Source of the DNA: Alphaproteobacteria bacterium | GTDB lineage: Bacteria; Pseudomonadota; Alphaproteobacteria; TMED109 | Direction of reading: 5' to 3' | DNA: 64,000 bases | Assembly (NCBI GenBank): GCA_022825235.1 | Contig: JAJDYI010000050.1 | Location: forward strand, 41,684-105,683 | Shown here: positions 9,441 through 18,085 of the stretch, one piece after another | Layout of the letters: each line of letters opens with the position of its first letter | How positions within the stretch are numbered: position 1 is the stretch's first letter | Translations under genes and position numbers: made by a program | The notes under the pieces: model-generated | Database searches by the model: none | Seen by the model: only the letters and a program-made list of their open reading frames with translations | Told to the model about the DNA's origin: nothing

Positions 9441-9611
9441 AACCCCTACCAGGTCGCGCTTCATTTCTGCATGGAGCCGCTGCACACCATGCTGAGCGAG
9501 GAGAAGCAGCATGGCAGGACGGTCCATGTCATCTTCGAGAGCCGCGGCAGGAGGGAGGACCGGGAACTCGAACTGGAGTTTCGTCGGATCGCTGCCAACG
9601 ACGCCAGAAGG
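9441..9611 (+). pseudogene. fragment of a DUF3800 protein (C-terminal part)
   Basis: Fifty-seven codons starting NPYQVALHFCMEPLHTML and continuing with TVHVIFESRGRREDRELELE and FRRIAAND match the C-terminal half of DUF3800 proteins, RNase H-like proteins often found in defence and mobile contexts. The N-terminal half with its catalytic Asp residues is missing, and after about 9611 the similarity stops abruptly where the oppositely oriented DUF433 gene begins. The fragment is therefore a truncated remnant formed by rearrangement. An in-frame ATG at 9375 gives an open frame, but the residues before 9441 look random. Confidence 0.55.
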
Positions 9612-10161
9612 GCTGCCGGCGCGGACGGCCCCGGCGCGGATAGGCCCGGGCATAGAAGGCGGCAAGCTCGATCTGCGCTTCCGAAAGCTGCGGGAATGCC
9701 GTCCGGGTCGACCCGATGCTGTCCCCGTTGGCCATCATGTCCGCAATGTCGTGGGCCGGAATGCGGGTTCCGGCGATGCGCGGGGTTCCGGACAGCACGG
9801 CGTCGTCGCACGAGACCGCCTCGCGCGCCTTCGCGAGCAGGGAGAGACCCTGGCGCACGTCGCCCTTCATCGACCGCACATCGACCGATACCTGGCGTGG
9901 GCGCGCCGTCATCGCATCCGGGTGGTCAAGCACGAAGCGAACGAGCCGCCGGCGCCCCTCCAAGGTGAGGATTTTCGTCGTCTCGTGGGCGAGCTTCAGG
10001 CCCACCAGGCCGTTGCGGCGGACGGCGCGGGCATGATTGCCGCCGCGCGCGGCATCGTCGAGCAGGCCCGCGTCGATGATGCGGTGCACTTGCTTGAGAG
10101 GCACCCCGGTGACGCAGGCCGCCTCGTTCGTCGAATGCTGAATGGTCAGCAGGGCCGGCAT
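9529..10161 (-). CDS. DUF433 antitoxin-like protein with run-on C terminus
   Basis: About 210 residues. The N-terminal part (STNEAACVTGVPLKQVHRI) looks like a helix-turn-helix and the middle part, SGTPRIAGTRIPAHDIADMM, then PQLSEAQIELAAFYARAYP, is the DUF433 domain. DUF433 proteins usually act as antitoxins to a DUF5615 PIN-like toxin gene directly downstream; none is present. Downstream of the domain the frame runs on through RRGRPRRQPFWRRW into sequence antisense to the DUF3800 fragment, so the last roughly 30 residues are probably not native. I chose the ATG at 10159-10161; there is no good Shine-Dalgarno and other starts are possible. Confidence 0.6.
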   Translation of the reverse strand: MPALLTIQHSTNEAACVTGVPLKQVHRIIDAGLLDDAARGGNHARAVRRNGLVGLKLAHETTKILTLEGRRRLVRFVLDHPDAMTARPRQVSVDVRSMKGDVRQGLSLLAKAREAVSCDDAVLSGTPRIAGTRIPAHDIADMMANGDSIGSTRTAFPQLSEAQIELAAFYARAYPRRGRPRRQPFWRRWQRSDETPVRVPGPPSCRGSRR

Positions 10162-10249
10162 GGACTTGAAGGGGGAGCTCATTGGGCACGCCGTCGGCAT
10201 CGCGGTAGCGGTGCCTGCAATTCCTGAGTACATTGCCTGCATCATGGGC

Positions 10250-10492
10250 ATGCAATACACGATCCGTTCCGTCCCCGAGCCGCTCGACCGCGCCGTGCGG
10301 GATCGCGCGGGTCGCGAGGGCAAGAGCATCAACGCCGTCGTCGTCGAAGCGCTGGCGCGCGGGCTGGACCAGCAGTCCGCCCCCTCGCATCACACGGATC
10401 TCGATCATCTGATCGGCACCTGGCAGGAAGACCCGGCGTTCGATCAGGCGGTTGCGGAATTCGAGCGCATCGACGCCGACGCTTGGAAATGA
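10250..10492 (+). CDS. ribbon-helix-helix type antitoxin paired with VapC
   Basis: An 80-residue protein opening with MQYTIRSVPEPLDRAVRDRA, then GKSINAVVVEALARGLD, a pattern of ribbon-helix-helix DNA-binding antitoxins. The C-terminal acidic half (HLIGTWQEDPAFDQAVAEFE) is likely the toxin-neutralising segment. Its TGA overlaps the next gene's ATG (ATGA), the usual coupling of antitoxin and toxin. The start could also be the ATG at 10244; a longer reading from 10142 is unlikely. By analogy the pair would repress its own promoter in the 88-base gap shared with the DUF433 gene. Confidence 0.75.
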   Translation: MQYTIRSVPEPLDRAVRDRAGREGKSINAVVVEALARGLDQQSAPSHHTDLDHLIGTWQEDPAFDQAVAEFERIDADAWK

Positions 10493-10872
10493 ATGTCGCG
10501 CTCGACACCAACGCGTACAGTGACTTCATGCGTGGCGACGCAAGCCGGGTCGCCGTCGTTCGCTCCGCGCGGTCCATCCGCTTGCCGTTGATCGTTTTGG
10601 CAGAGCTTCGCGCCGGCTTCGCGGCCGGCAATCGGGAGTCCTCCAACGCGGCCAACCTGCAGCGATTCCTGGCGAGTTCAAGGGTGTCGGTACTGCTGCC
10701 GGACGAGCAGACCGCGCACCACTACGCGCAACTGCACCTTCAGCTACGCGGCCAGGGCACCGCCATACCGACCAACGATCTCTGGATCGCCGCCCTGGTG
10801 GTGCAGCACGGCCTGATACTGTGCACCTCCGACCGCCATTTCCGGCGCCTTTCGCAGGTCGTGACGTGTTGA
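10489..10872 (+). CDS. PIN-domain ribonuclease toxin, VapC family
   Basis: A 127-residue PIN domain. The acidic metal-binding residues are visible: Asp6 in LDTNAYSDF, Glu39 in LAELRAG, Asp97 in TNDLWIAA and Asp115 in TSDRHF. VapC toxins cut RNA, often tRNA, and stop translation until neutralised by the cognate antitoxin, here the gene directly upstream with which it overlaps by 4 nt. Nothing looks broken, so the pair is probably functional. It sits in the accessory stretch between 7 and 12 kb. Confidence 0.85.
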   Translation: MNVALDTNAYSDFMRGDASRVAVVRSARSIRLPLIVLAELRAGFAAGNRESSNAANLQRFLASSRVSVLLPDEQTAHHYAQLHLQLRGQGTAIPTNDLWIAALVVQHGLILCTSDRHFRRLSQVVTC

Positions 10873-11549
10873 ACCGTGATCGCAGGACTGGCGCCTGAGC
10901 GGTCAGTGTCGTCGGCACGCAGCGTCTGCTTTGCCGGGCACGGGTGGTCGCGTCGGGTGAGAACTGGCGGCAACGTTGGCAAGGATCGGCGTTCAAGCCG
11001 TGATCCGCACCTTCATTCCCAATGCCCGTGTGGTGCGCGGGCAGGCCCTCTGTCGTGCGGCGGGTATCGGCCTTGGCGTCGGCGCTGGCTGACGGCGTGG
11101 CGTCCGCGACCTCGTAGGGACGCGTTCCACCGACCGCCTTCGGCGCCTCCGTCTCCCCCATCATCACGTTCCTCGTGACGGCCGTTGTGCATGCCGAGTC
11201 AGAACACAGCTACGACCCGCCCGCATAACCCGGAGCCCAACCCGCCGGGCCTGCCCGGTTCGGTCGGACAAAATGGAGCACCTGTCCAGCAACGTGGGTT
11301 CCGTTGAAGCCCCGCACGCGGATCATCGTGCGCCGCGCGGGTGCAATCCGTACGGGAGTTGGCGCGGTTCGCACGCCACGGCTCCGGGCCGTGTACCGGC
11401 CCGCGATGGCGCTGCGATGGGTGCTTCTCGCCTCGACCGCGCGGCGTGAGTTTTGCATTCTTGTGGACGTTCATCTGGGGCTCGCTTCTCGGTTCGCTGA
11501 CAGGAGTTCGTCACCCATCAGCTTCCGAGATCAGTCCCGGATGGACAAC
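10873..11549. other. 677-base gap, no gene recognised
   Basis: Open frames on both strands are rich in Arg, Pro and Ala and show no domain. A minus-strand frame starting near 11167 (MMMGETEAPKAVGGTRPYEV) looks slightly protein-like but runs into the antisense of vapC and is not supported. The gap follows the toxin-antitoxin pair and precedes a short DUF1640 gene, consistent with decayed accessory DNA. Confidence 0.4.
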
Positions 11550-11732
11550 CTATTGAGAGATCACAGCTAGCCGTTGCTCGAGCTGGACGATTTCCGCGCG
11601 CAGGTGGGTTGTGGTGACCAGGTCGGCGTCCGAGCGGGCCACGGTGCCGACGATCGCCTCGGCCTGCTCGGTATTGATTCCGGAGGCGGTGAGCCGCTTG
11701 ACGGCAGCGTGGGTGTCTAGGGTCGCGGCCAT
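11550..11732 (-). CDS. short DUF1640 (CCDC90-like) coiled-coil protein, probably truncated
   Basis: Sixty residues beginning MAATLDTHAAVKRLTASGIN, then TEQAEAIVGTVARSDADLVT and a coiled-coil segment LRAEIVQLEQRLAV. This is the N-terminal pattern of DUF1640 proteins of alphaproteobacteria, which normally continue the coiled coil into a C-terminal membrane helix. Here a stop follows SQ and no membrane segment is seen, so the gene is probably truncated. The ATG at 11730-11732 lies a little downstream of a GGAG. Function of the family in bacteria is unclear. Confidence 0.5.
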   Translation of the reverse strand: MAATLDTHAAVKRLTASGINTEQAEAIVGTVARSDADLVTTTHLRAEIVQLEQRLAVISQ

Positions 11733-12065
11733 GGCCTGACAGTACTCCGTCGGCGACTGGCGTGGTGCGACATTCGCTCCAGCTCGTCAAGCAACAGGAA
11801 CCGCTCCCTGGGCCCGGTTCGGTGTCAGCGCAGGTTGCGGCACGGTTTCGAGCCCTGAGGCCGGACGTCCCACAGCTCGGCTTGGGCCATCAGCTCGGCA
11901 GGGTTGTACCGGGCCGATCAGGGCTCGCGCACGGCGCCATTGGCGCGCGTAGGTGCGCAGGGGCGTGCCCGCGCTGCCGGCGATACCGCCCGGGCGGTTC
12001 GGGGATGGTTGCGCCGCGACTTCTGTGCGAAGGTATTTCGGGACGCGGGCAGGGCGGGGGAGACC
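11733..12065. other. 333-base gap upstream of the DMGDH-like gene
   Basis: No gene is supported. An in-frame extension of the downstream flavoprotein to 11904 is Arg/Ala-rich and lacks family similarity. The segment contains a 22-base motif at 11809-11830 (TGGGCCCGGTTCGG followed by TGTCAGCG) that recurs in two other intergenic regions. Confidence 0.35.
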
Positions 12066-14501
12066 GTGAAGACATCGGCAAGGGTGGTGGTGATCGGCGG
12101 CGGGGTGGTCGGCGTCTCGACGCTGTATCACCTCGCCCGCAAGGGCTGGTCGGATGTGGTGCTGTGCGAACGCACGGAGCTGACCGCCGGTTCGACATGG
12201 CATGCCGCCGGGCTCCTCCCGCTGTTCAACATGAGCTACAGCGTCGGTCAGCTCCATAAGTACTCGGTCGATCTCTACAAGACCCTGCCCGGCGAGACCG
12301 GCCAGGACGTGAGCTTTCACGTCACCGGCAACCTGCGGCTCGCGACCAACGAGGAGCGGATGGACGAGTACCGCAAGTACTGCGGTACCGCCAATACGAT
12401 CGGTGTCCCATTCAAGATCATCGCGCCGGTCGACGTCGCCGAGCTCTGGCCGCTGTGCAACACGGAGGGCCTGGTCGGCGCGCTCTACCATCCGGATGAC
12501 GGGCACATCGCGCCGGCGGACGTCACCCAGGCGCTGGCGATCGGTGCCCGCAAGCTTGGCGCCGAGATCTACCAGAACACCCCGGTCACTGCGCTCGAGC
12601 GGAGCACCAGCGGCGAATGGCGGGTCCGGACCGCCGGGGGTGACATCGCCTGCGAGCACGTCGTCTGCGCGACCGGGAACTACAGCTGGCATACGAGCCG
12701 GATGCTGGGGATCTACATTCCGGCGATCCCGGTCGAGCACCAGTACATCGTCACCGATGAAGTGCCGGAACTCGTGGAGCGGCACGCGCAAGGGCTGCCG
12801 GAAATGGCGGTGCTGCGCGAATCGGACGCGTCCTACTACCTGCGCGAGGAGCGCCGGGGGTACATCTTGGGCCCCTACGAGAAGGGAGCCCCGGCGAGGT
12901 TCTGGGACGGCGTGCCGGCGAGTTTCGAGCGCGACCTGTTTCCGGGCGACCTCGATCGCCTCATGCCGCACGTGGAGGCGGCGATCAACCGGGTGCCGAG
13001 CTTCGAGCGCGCCGGCATCAAGGACATCGTCAACGGTCCGATTGCGTACACGCCGGACGGGAGCCCGCTGGTCGGGCCGGCATGGGACCTACGAAATATC
13101 TGGCTGAACGAGGGCCACAGCTTCGGCATCACGGCGGCGGGCGGCGCCGGCTGGCAACTGGCCGAATGGATCGTCGAAGGCGAGCCGTCGATCGACATGA
13201 TGGACGTCGATCCGCGCCGCTTTGGCGCCTATGCCAACAAGCCGTACGTCAGGGCCAAGAACGAGGAAGCCTACGAACACGTCTTCATCATCCACTACCC
13301 GGACGAGGAGCGGCCCGCGGCGCGTCCGGCCAAGACCAGCCCGATCCACGACCTGCTCGACGGCATGGGGGCGGTCTGGGGCCAGCGCTACGGCTGGGAA
13401 CGGCCGAACTGGTTCGCGCCGGCCGACGTCGAGCGTGCGGACGTCTGGAGCTTCCGGCGCGCCAACTACTTCCCGCACGTCGCCAGGGAACATCGCAACG
13501 TCCGCGAGAACGTCGGGATCATCGACATCACCAGCTTCTCGAAGTTCCGGGTGTCGGGGCGGGGCGCCGAGGGGTGGCTCGACCGCCTGGTCTGCCGCCG
13601 GTTGCCGCGTGCGGCCGGACGCATTCACCTCGCGCATGCGCTCACGCCCCGAGGCGGCGTGCGCTCCGAATTCACGATCATGCGCGACGCCGACGACAGC
13701 TTCTACCTGGTCAGTTCCGGTGCGGCCGAGCGGTTCGACGGGGACTACCTGGCGCGGAACCTGCCCACCGACGGCAGCGTCGGGCTCGAAAACCTCACGA
13801 CGTCGCACGCCACGCTGGTTGTGGCCGGCCCCAACGCGCGGGCGGTCCTGTCGAAGATCACGGATGCCGATCTCGGCAACGACGCCTTCCCGTGGCTGAC
13901 CGGCCAGCACACCCACGTGGGGCTCGCGCCGGTGCGTCTGATGCGCATCAATTTCGTCGGCGAGCTGGGCTGGGAAATCCACCACCCGGTCGAATACCAG
14001 CGGCACATCTTCCTGGAGCTGCTGCGCGCGGGATCGGCATTCGAGATCGGGCAGTGCGGCATGCGCGCGATGGATTCGCTACGGATCGAAAAGTCCTACC
14101 GGATGTGGGCGCAGGATCTCACGCGCGAGTACACGATCCTGGAAGCCGGGCTCGGCCGGTTCGCTGCCCTCGGCAAGGGCGACTTCATTGGCCGCGAGGC
14201 GCTGATCCGCCAGCAGGCCGACGGCCTCCCGCGCCATTTCGTCACCATCGAGGTCCACGACGTCGATGATGCCGATCCCATCGGCAACGAGCCGCTGTGG
14301 CAGGGAAGCCGCATGATCGGGCGCGCGACCGCCGGCGCCTACGGCCACTTCACGGGCAAGTGCCTCGCGCTGGGCTACGTGGAGAGCGGACATGAAGCCG
14401 TCGGCACGGAGATTGAGATCGAAATCCTGGGCCGGCGGTACCCTGCGCTCGTCGTGCCCGAATCCCCGCACGATCCCGGCAACGAGCGTCTGCGGTCGTG
14501 A
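12066..14501 (+). CDS. dimethylglycine/sarcosine dehydrogenase-like FAD-GcvT flavoprotein
   Basis: An 811-residue two-domain enzyme. The N-terminal half is a DAO-type oxidoreductase with the FAD motif VVVIGGGVVGVSTLYHLA (about 7-24) and STWHAAG, where His46 corresponds to the histidine carrying covalent FAD in dimethylglycine and sarcosine dehydrogenases. The C-terminal half, from about residue 420, is a GcvT folate-binding domain (NVGIIDITSFSKFRVSG, GELGWEIHHP, GMRAMDSLRIEKSYRMW). The likely reaction is N-demethylation of a methylated glycine with transfer of the C1 unit to tetrahydrofolate. The GTG start at 12066 is preceded by GGGGGAG. It converges on a TonB-dependent receptor gene. Which methylated amine is used cannot be told from sequence. 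Confidence 0.82.
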   Translation: MKTSARVVVIGGGVVGVSTLYHLARKGWSDVVLCERTELTAGSTWHAAGLLPLFNMSYSVGQLHKYSVDLYKTLPGETGQDVSFHVTGNLRLATNEERMDEYRKYCGTANTIGVPFKIIAPVDVAELWPLCNTEGLVGALYHPDDGHIAPADVTQALAIGARKLGAEIYQNTPVTALERSTSGEWRVRTAGGDIACEHVVCATGNYSWHTSRMLGIYIPAIPVEHQYIVTDEVPELVERHAQGLPEMAVLRESDASYYLREERRGYILGPYEKGAPARFWDGVPASFERDLFPGDLDRLMPHVEAAINRVPSFERAGIKDIVNGPIAYTPDGSPLVGPAWDLRNIWLNEGHSFGITAAGGAGWQLAEWIVEGEPSIDMMDVDPRRFGAYANKPYVRAKNEEAYEHVFIIHYPDEERPAARPAKTSPIHDLLDGMGAVWGQRYGWERPNWFAPADVERADVWSFRRANYFPHVAREHRNVRENVGIIDITSFSKFRVSGRGAEGWLDRLVCRRLPRAAGRIHLAHALTPRGGVRSEFTIMRDADDSFYLVSSGAAERFDGDYLARNLPTDGSVGLENLTTSHATLVVAGPNARAVLSKITDADLGNDAFPWLTGQHTHVGLAPVRLMRINFVGELGWEIHHPVEYQRHIFLELLRAGSAFEIGQCGMRAMDSLRIEKSYRMWAQDLTREYTILEAGLGRFAALGKGDFIGREALIRQQADGLPRHFVTIEVHDVDDADPIGNEPLWQGSRMIGRATAGAYGHFTGKCLALGYVESGHEAVGTEIEIEILGRRYPALVVPESPHDPGNERLRS

Positions 14502-14648
14502 CCGGAGGGCGCGTAGGCAGCCGGCGCGCCCGGTGCGGCAGGGGCCGGGGAGCCCGTTCGGCCTCGCGCGGCTGGCGGTCCGTGGGCGGATAGGCGCCGG
14601 GAGCGGGGACCGGTATCGGCCTTCGCTCCATGCGGCCCCGGTCGTCGG

Positions 14649-17588
14649 CTACCGCAGAACGATGCTCACGGCCATGAACGCGTACCGGCCGAGTGCGTCG
14701 TACAGGTCGGGAAAGGTATTGCCGTTACCGAAGTTGGACGGTCCCGCGGCGGCGCCGGCGATCGGTGGCGGCCTGTCGAAGAGGTTGTTGATGCCGGCGC
14801 GCAGGCTGGCGCTGTCGCTGTAGTCCCACCTGGCCGAGACGTCGAAGTAGTGCCGGGCGCCGAGATCGATCGCGGTTGCATTCAGATCATCAACGGCGCT
14901 GATGTATCGCCAAGTGAGGCTGGGACGCACCCGCCAGGGCGTGAGCCAGGTCAGGCGGAAGCGGTTCCGGACGTCCGGGACCGGGGAACCGCACGTGGCG
15001 CCCCAATGTCCGGCGCAGTCCACGGTCGGGGCCCCGAGCAGCTCCTGCCGATCCCACGTGGAGGTGAGGGACAGGACGTCGCTGAAACTCAGCCGGCCCC
15101 AGTCGCCGATGTCGAGGTCGTAGCGTGCGGTGAGGTCGTATCCCTGCACCGTCTCGACGGCCAGGTTGTCCAGCAGGGACACGATGTGCCCGCTCCGTTC
15201 GATGTCGGATCCCAGCCACAGGTCGCCGCCCTGCCCGCGCTTCACCTTGGCACATTGTGAGGTATTGCCATCAAGGCACTGATTAAGAATGAACTCCGGC
15301 TTTACCGTGCTGATGCCCTTGCGAATCTCGATCGCGTAGTAATCCAGGCTGAGTGTCAGGCCGTCGATGCCGGGCGGGGTCCACACCAGGCCGTAGGCAT
15401 ACGTATCCGACTCCTCGGGCGTCAGGTCTTCGTTGCCACCCTGCAGGAAGTAGTACTGGTTGGCTGGCGAGTGCTCGATGCTCCCGAACTGGACAGGCGT
15501 GACGCCGCTGCGGGCGCACTCCTCGAGCGTGCGGCCGGCGGCGGTCTTGCCGTCCGTGACAGGCCCCCCGCACGGGTCGGCGGTCATCTCGAACAGGTTG
15601 AAGCCCTGCGGAAGGAATCGTTCCCGGACGTTTGGACCCCGGATCGCCCGCTGGACGCTTGCCCGCAAGCGGACGCCGGCATTTACCGCCCAGTTGGCGC
15701 GCACGCCGAAGGTGTCGGTCTGCTGGCCGTAGTCGTAGTCGGAGTATCGGTAGGCCCCGTCCAGCACCAGCTCGTCAGCGTAGGGGGCGTCCTGCACCAG
15801 GGGGACGCCCGCCTCGAAGAAAACCTCCGAGACCTTGATGTCGCCGCCGACGGGGTTGCTGGCGCCGCCCTGGCCCGCGCCGTCGCCGCTGCGGTAGGCG
15901 TCGTCAGGATCGTACCGCAGGTGCTCGCTCCGGTACTCGGCGCCGATGACCACGTCCGGACCCGAGACCGCGAACGGCGAGCGGACCCCGTATCCGCCGA
16001 GATTCGTGGTGAGATGGCCGGACACGATCGTCTGACCGGTGGATCCCCGGGCGGACAGGGGCAGCGACAGGTAGTCGAGCATCGGTTGCGTCACCGCGCC
16101 CTCCCGGAAGATGTTCCAGGGGACGCAGCCGGGATCTGAGCCGTCCAGAGCGGAACGGCACACGATGTCGCCGGTTGCGGGATCCCGGACTGCATCGAGA
16201 GCGCGCCTGATTCGTGTGATCGAGAGATCGTTCAGGTACCTGTTCTTCATTTCGACCTCGGCGCGCTGGTAGTGCAGGTCGTACTGCCAGCGCTCGGAGA
16301 GGTCGCCCCGCACTCCGAACACGCCCCGGTAGGAAGTGTGGCGAAGGTCGTTCTGCCGAGCGCCGCCCTCGACGTTGCGGCGGCCGATGAACACTGTCTG
16401 CTCGTCGTCTGCCGTCAGCCCGTACCGGCCGCACAGCGCGTCGAACTGCTGAGCCGACATGAACGGGTTGCCGCAGCCCAGGGAATCGGTCACGAAAAAG
16501 GCCCCGGACGGCGCGATCTGGGCCAGCGAGCGGTCGTCCATGAACATGAGCTCGGTGTAGGCCTCGGCGCGGTCACGGAGGTCGTAGGTGGCGAGCAGGC
16601 CGGCCGTCCAGCGCTCGTCCGGACGCTGGAAGTAGTTGGGCGGACCGTAGTTGTAGGTAGCACCCTCCCTGGGCACGAACCGGTCGCCCGCCACCTTGTA
16701 GTCGAAACCGTCCAGGCCGCGCGCCTTCAGCAGGCCGAAGTCCGAAAAGGTGCCCAGGGGCTGGGTTGCCGAACCGGAACACTTGGTGAGGTCGCTGTCC
16801 AGAGCGCACGAGCTGTAGTCCCGGTCTCCCTGCAGGACCGCCTCGATGTCGCGGTACGTCGCGTACACGGTGAGGTTGCCGCGGCCGTGGCCGAAGCCGG
16901 TCCCCGCGACCAGCGAGGCATCCGAGATGTCGCCGTCCCGGACCGATCCGTCGGCCGTCCGGTAGCCGGCCTCCCGCACGATCCGCTGCCAGCGCTCGTC
17001 GTTGTTGCCGTGCTGATACTGGCTCAGCTGGTACTGCAGCTTCACGCCCTCGAAATCGTCCAGCAGCCGAAAGTTCACGACGCCGGCGACGGCGTCCGAT
17101 CCGTAGGTGGCCGAGGCGCCGCCGGTCAGCACGTCGACGGTCTCGATCAGCGCGCCCGGGATCTGGTTGACGTCGGCGCCGACACCCCCCTGGAGCGGTG
17201 ACCCGGCCGGGAGGCGGCGGCCGTTCACCAAGACCAGCGTGCGCGCGGCTCCCAGGCGGCGAAGATTGAGCGTCGCCGTGCCGGTCGCACTGTTCGACTG
17301 GCCGGCACCCTGGCCCATGAACACCTGCGGGAGATCGCGCAGCAGGTCCTCCACCCGGACAGTACCCCGGGATGACAGGTCCTCGGCTTCGGCCCGCACC
17401 AACGGGCTGGAACTGGTCAGGTCCGGCCTTCGGATCCGCGTCCCTGTCACGATCAGTTGCTCGAGCTGCTGCAGCTCCGGGTCCGTCGGAGGGTTCTCGT
17501 GGTCCGCCGCCAGGGAGACTCGCGGGTCAGTCAGAAGGAGAAACGCAGCAAGCGCCCATCCGCCGGTTCGCAGGAAATTACGTGGCAT
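14649..17588 (-). CDS. TonB-dependent outer-membrane receptor
   Basis: A 979-residue outer-membrane active transporter. It has a signal peptide (about 1-27, WALAAFLLLTDPRVSLA), a TonB-box-like EQLIVTG at 43-49, a plug domain (VEDLLRDLPQV, TLNLRRLGAARTLVLVNGRR, IETVDVLTGGASATYGSDAV) and a long beta-barrel ending SIVLR. The plug resembles the large group of receptors that are not classical siderophore receptors, so the ligand is unknown. The ATG at 17586-17588 follows AGGGGGG. Its 3' end faces the DMGDH-like gene across 147 bases; they are separate units, but proximity raises the possibility that it imports a substrate related to methylated-amine use. Confidence 0.85.
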   Translation of the reverse strand: MPRNFLRTGGWALAAFLLLTDPRVSLAADHENPPTDPELQQLEQLIVTGTRIRRPDLTSSSPLVRAEAEDLSSRGTVRVEDLLRDLPQVFMGQGAGQSNSATGTATLNLRRLGAARTLVLVNGRRLPAGSPLQGGVGADVNQIPGALIETVDVLTGGASATYGSDAVAGVVNFRLLDDFEGVKLQYQLSQYQHGNNDERWQRIVREAGYRTADGSVRDGDISDASLVAGTGFGHGRGNLTVYATYRDIEAVLQGDRDYSSCALDSDLTKCSGSATQPLGTFSDFGLLKARGLDGFDYKVAGDRFVPREGATYNYGPPNYFQRPDERWTAGLLATYDLRDRAEAYTELMFMDDRSLAQIAPSGAFFVTDSLGCGNPFMSAQQFDALCGRYGLTADDEQTVFIGRRNVEGGARQNDLRHTSYRGVFGVRGDLSERWQYDLHYQRAEVEMKNRYLNDLSITRIRRALDAVRDPATGDIVCRSALDGSDPGCVPWNIFREGAVTQPMLDYLSLPLSARGSTGQTIVSGHLTTNLGGYGVRSPFAVSGPDVVIGAEYRSEHLRYDPDDAYRSGDGAGQGGASNPVGGDIKVSEVFFEAGVPLVQDAPYADELVLDGAYRYSDYDYGQQTDTFGVRANWAVNAGVRLRASVQRAIRGPNVRERFLPQGFNLFEMTADPCGGPVTDGKTAAGRTLEECARSGVTPVQFGSIEHSPANQYYFLQGGNEDLTPEESDTYAYGLVWTPPGIDGLTLSLDYYAIEIRKGISTVKPEFILNQCLDGNTSQCAKVKRGQGGDLWLGSDIERSGHIVSLLDNLAVETVQGYDLTARYDLDIGDWGRLSFSDVLSLTSTWDRQELLGAPTVDCAGHWGATCGSPVPDVRNRFRLTWLTPWRVRPSLTWRYISAVDDLNATAIDLGARHYFDVSARWDYSDSASLRAGINNLFDRPPPIAGAAAGPSNFGNGNTFPDLYDALGRYAFMAVSIVLR

Positions 17589-18085
17589 CGTGTCCCCCCT
17601 GACGGTTCGACGCCCCGGGCCGCGTACCCCGGTCAGGCATCGGCCGCGCTCCGGACCTCCGGCGGGCGGGGCGGGAAGGCCGCAGGATCGGAGGCCGCCG
17701 AGTGGGAGAGCGGCTGCCTGAGGACGCCCGTCGATCAAGCTGTTCCGGCCGCGTGTCCGGATCCGCCGCCGTCGCAACCATCGGCGACGCGTGGGGACCG
17801 GTGCCCAGGCCGGCGCTTCTCGATGCATGACGCGAGGATCGTACACCAGCCCGGTGCTTGCACGCAGGCGCCGGCCAACGCCCGATACGTTGGTGCCATA
17901 CTCGCCAACCCGATGCGCCTGGCTCACCGTGACCTCGGCAGCGTGACCATGACGTTCTTTGCTTCCCATTCGAAGGCGGATGGTGCCGTCATTCGGTCGG
18001 GACCGATTGCCCTTACGCCTGGGCCCGGGTCGCATCTGGCCCGTGGGCAGATTGCGGCTGCGGGCCGTCCTGCGAGTGTGCCAGG
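17589..18085. other. divergent intergenic region, TonB receptor / DUF1489
   Basis: Promoters for both divergent genes must lie here. I looked for a cobalamin or other riboswitch ahead of the receptor on the minus strand and saw no conserved core. Open frames through the region are Arg-rich and unsupported. Confidence 0.35.

Noticed and set aside
10526..11167. Long minus-strand frame over vapC and the following gap
   Set aside because: It lies antisense to a clear PIN toxin gene and has no domain; only its first 50 residues look protein-like.
17589..17900. Possible riboswitch ahead of the TonB receptor
   Set aside because: No cobalamin-box or other conserved core could be found on the minus strand.
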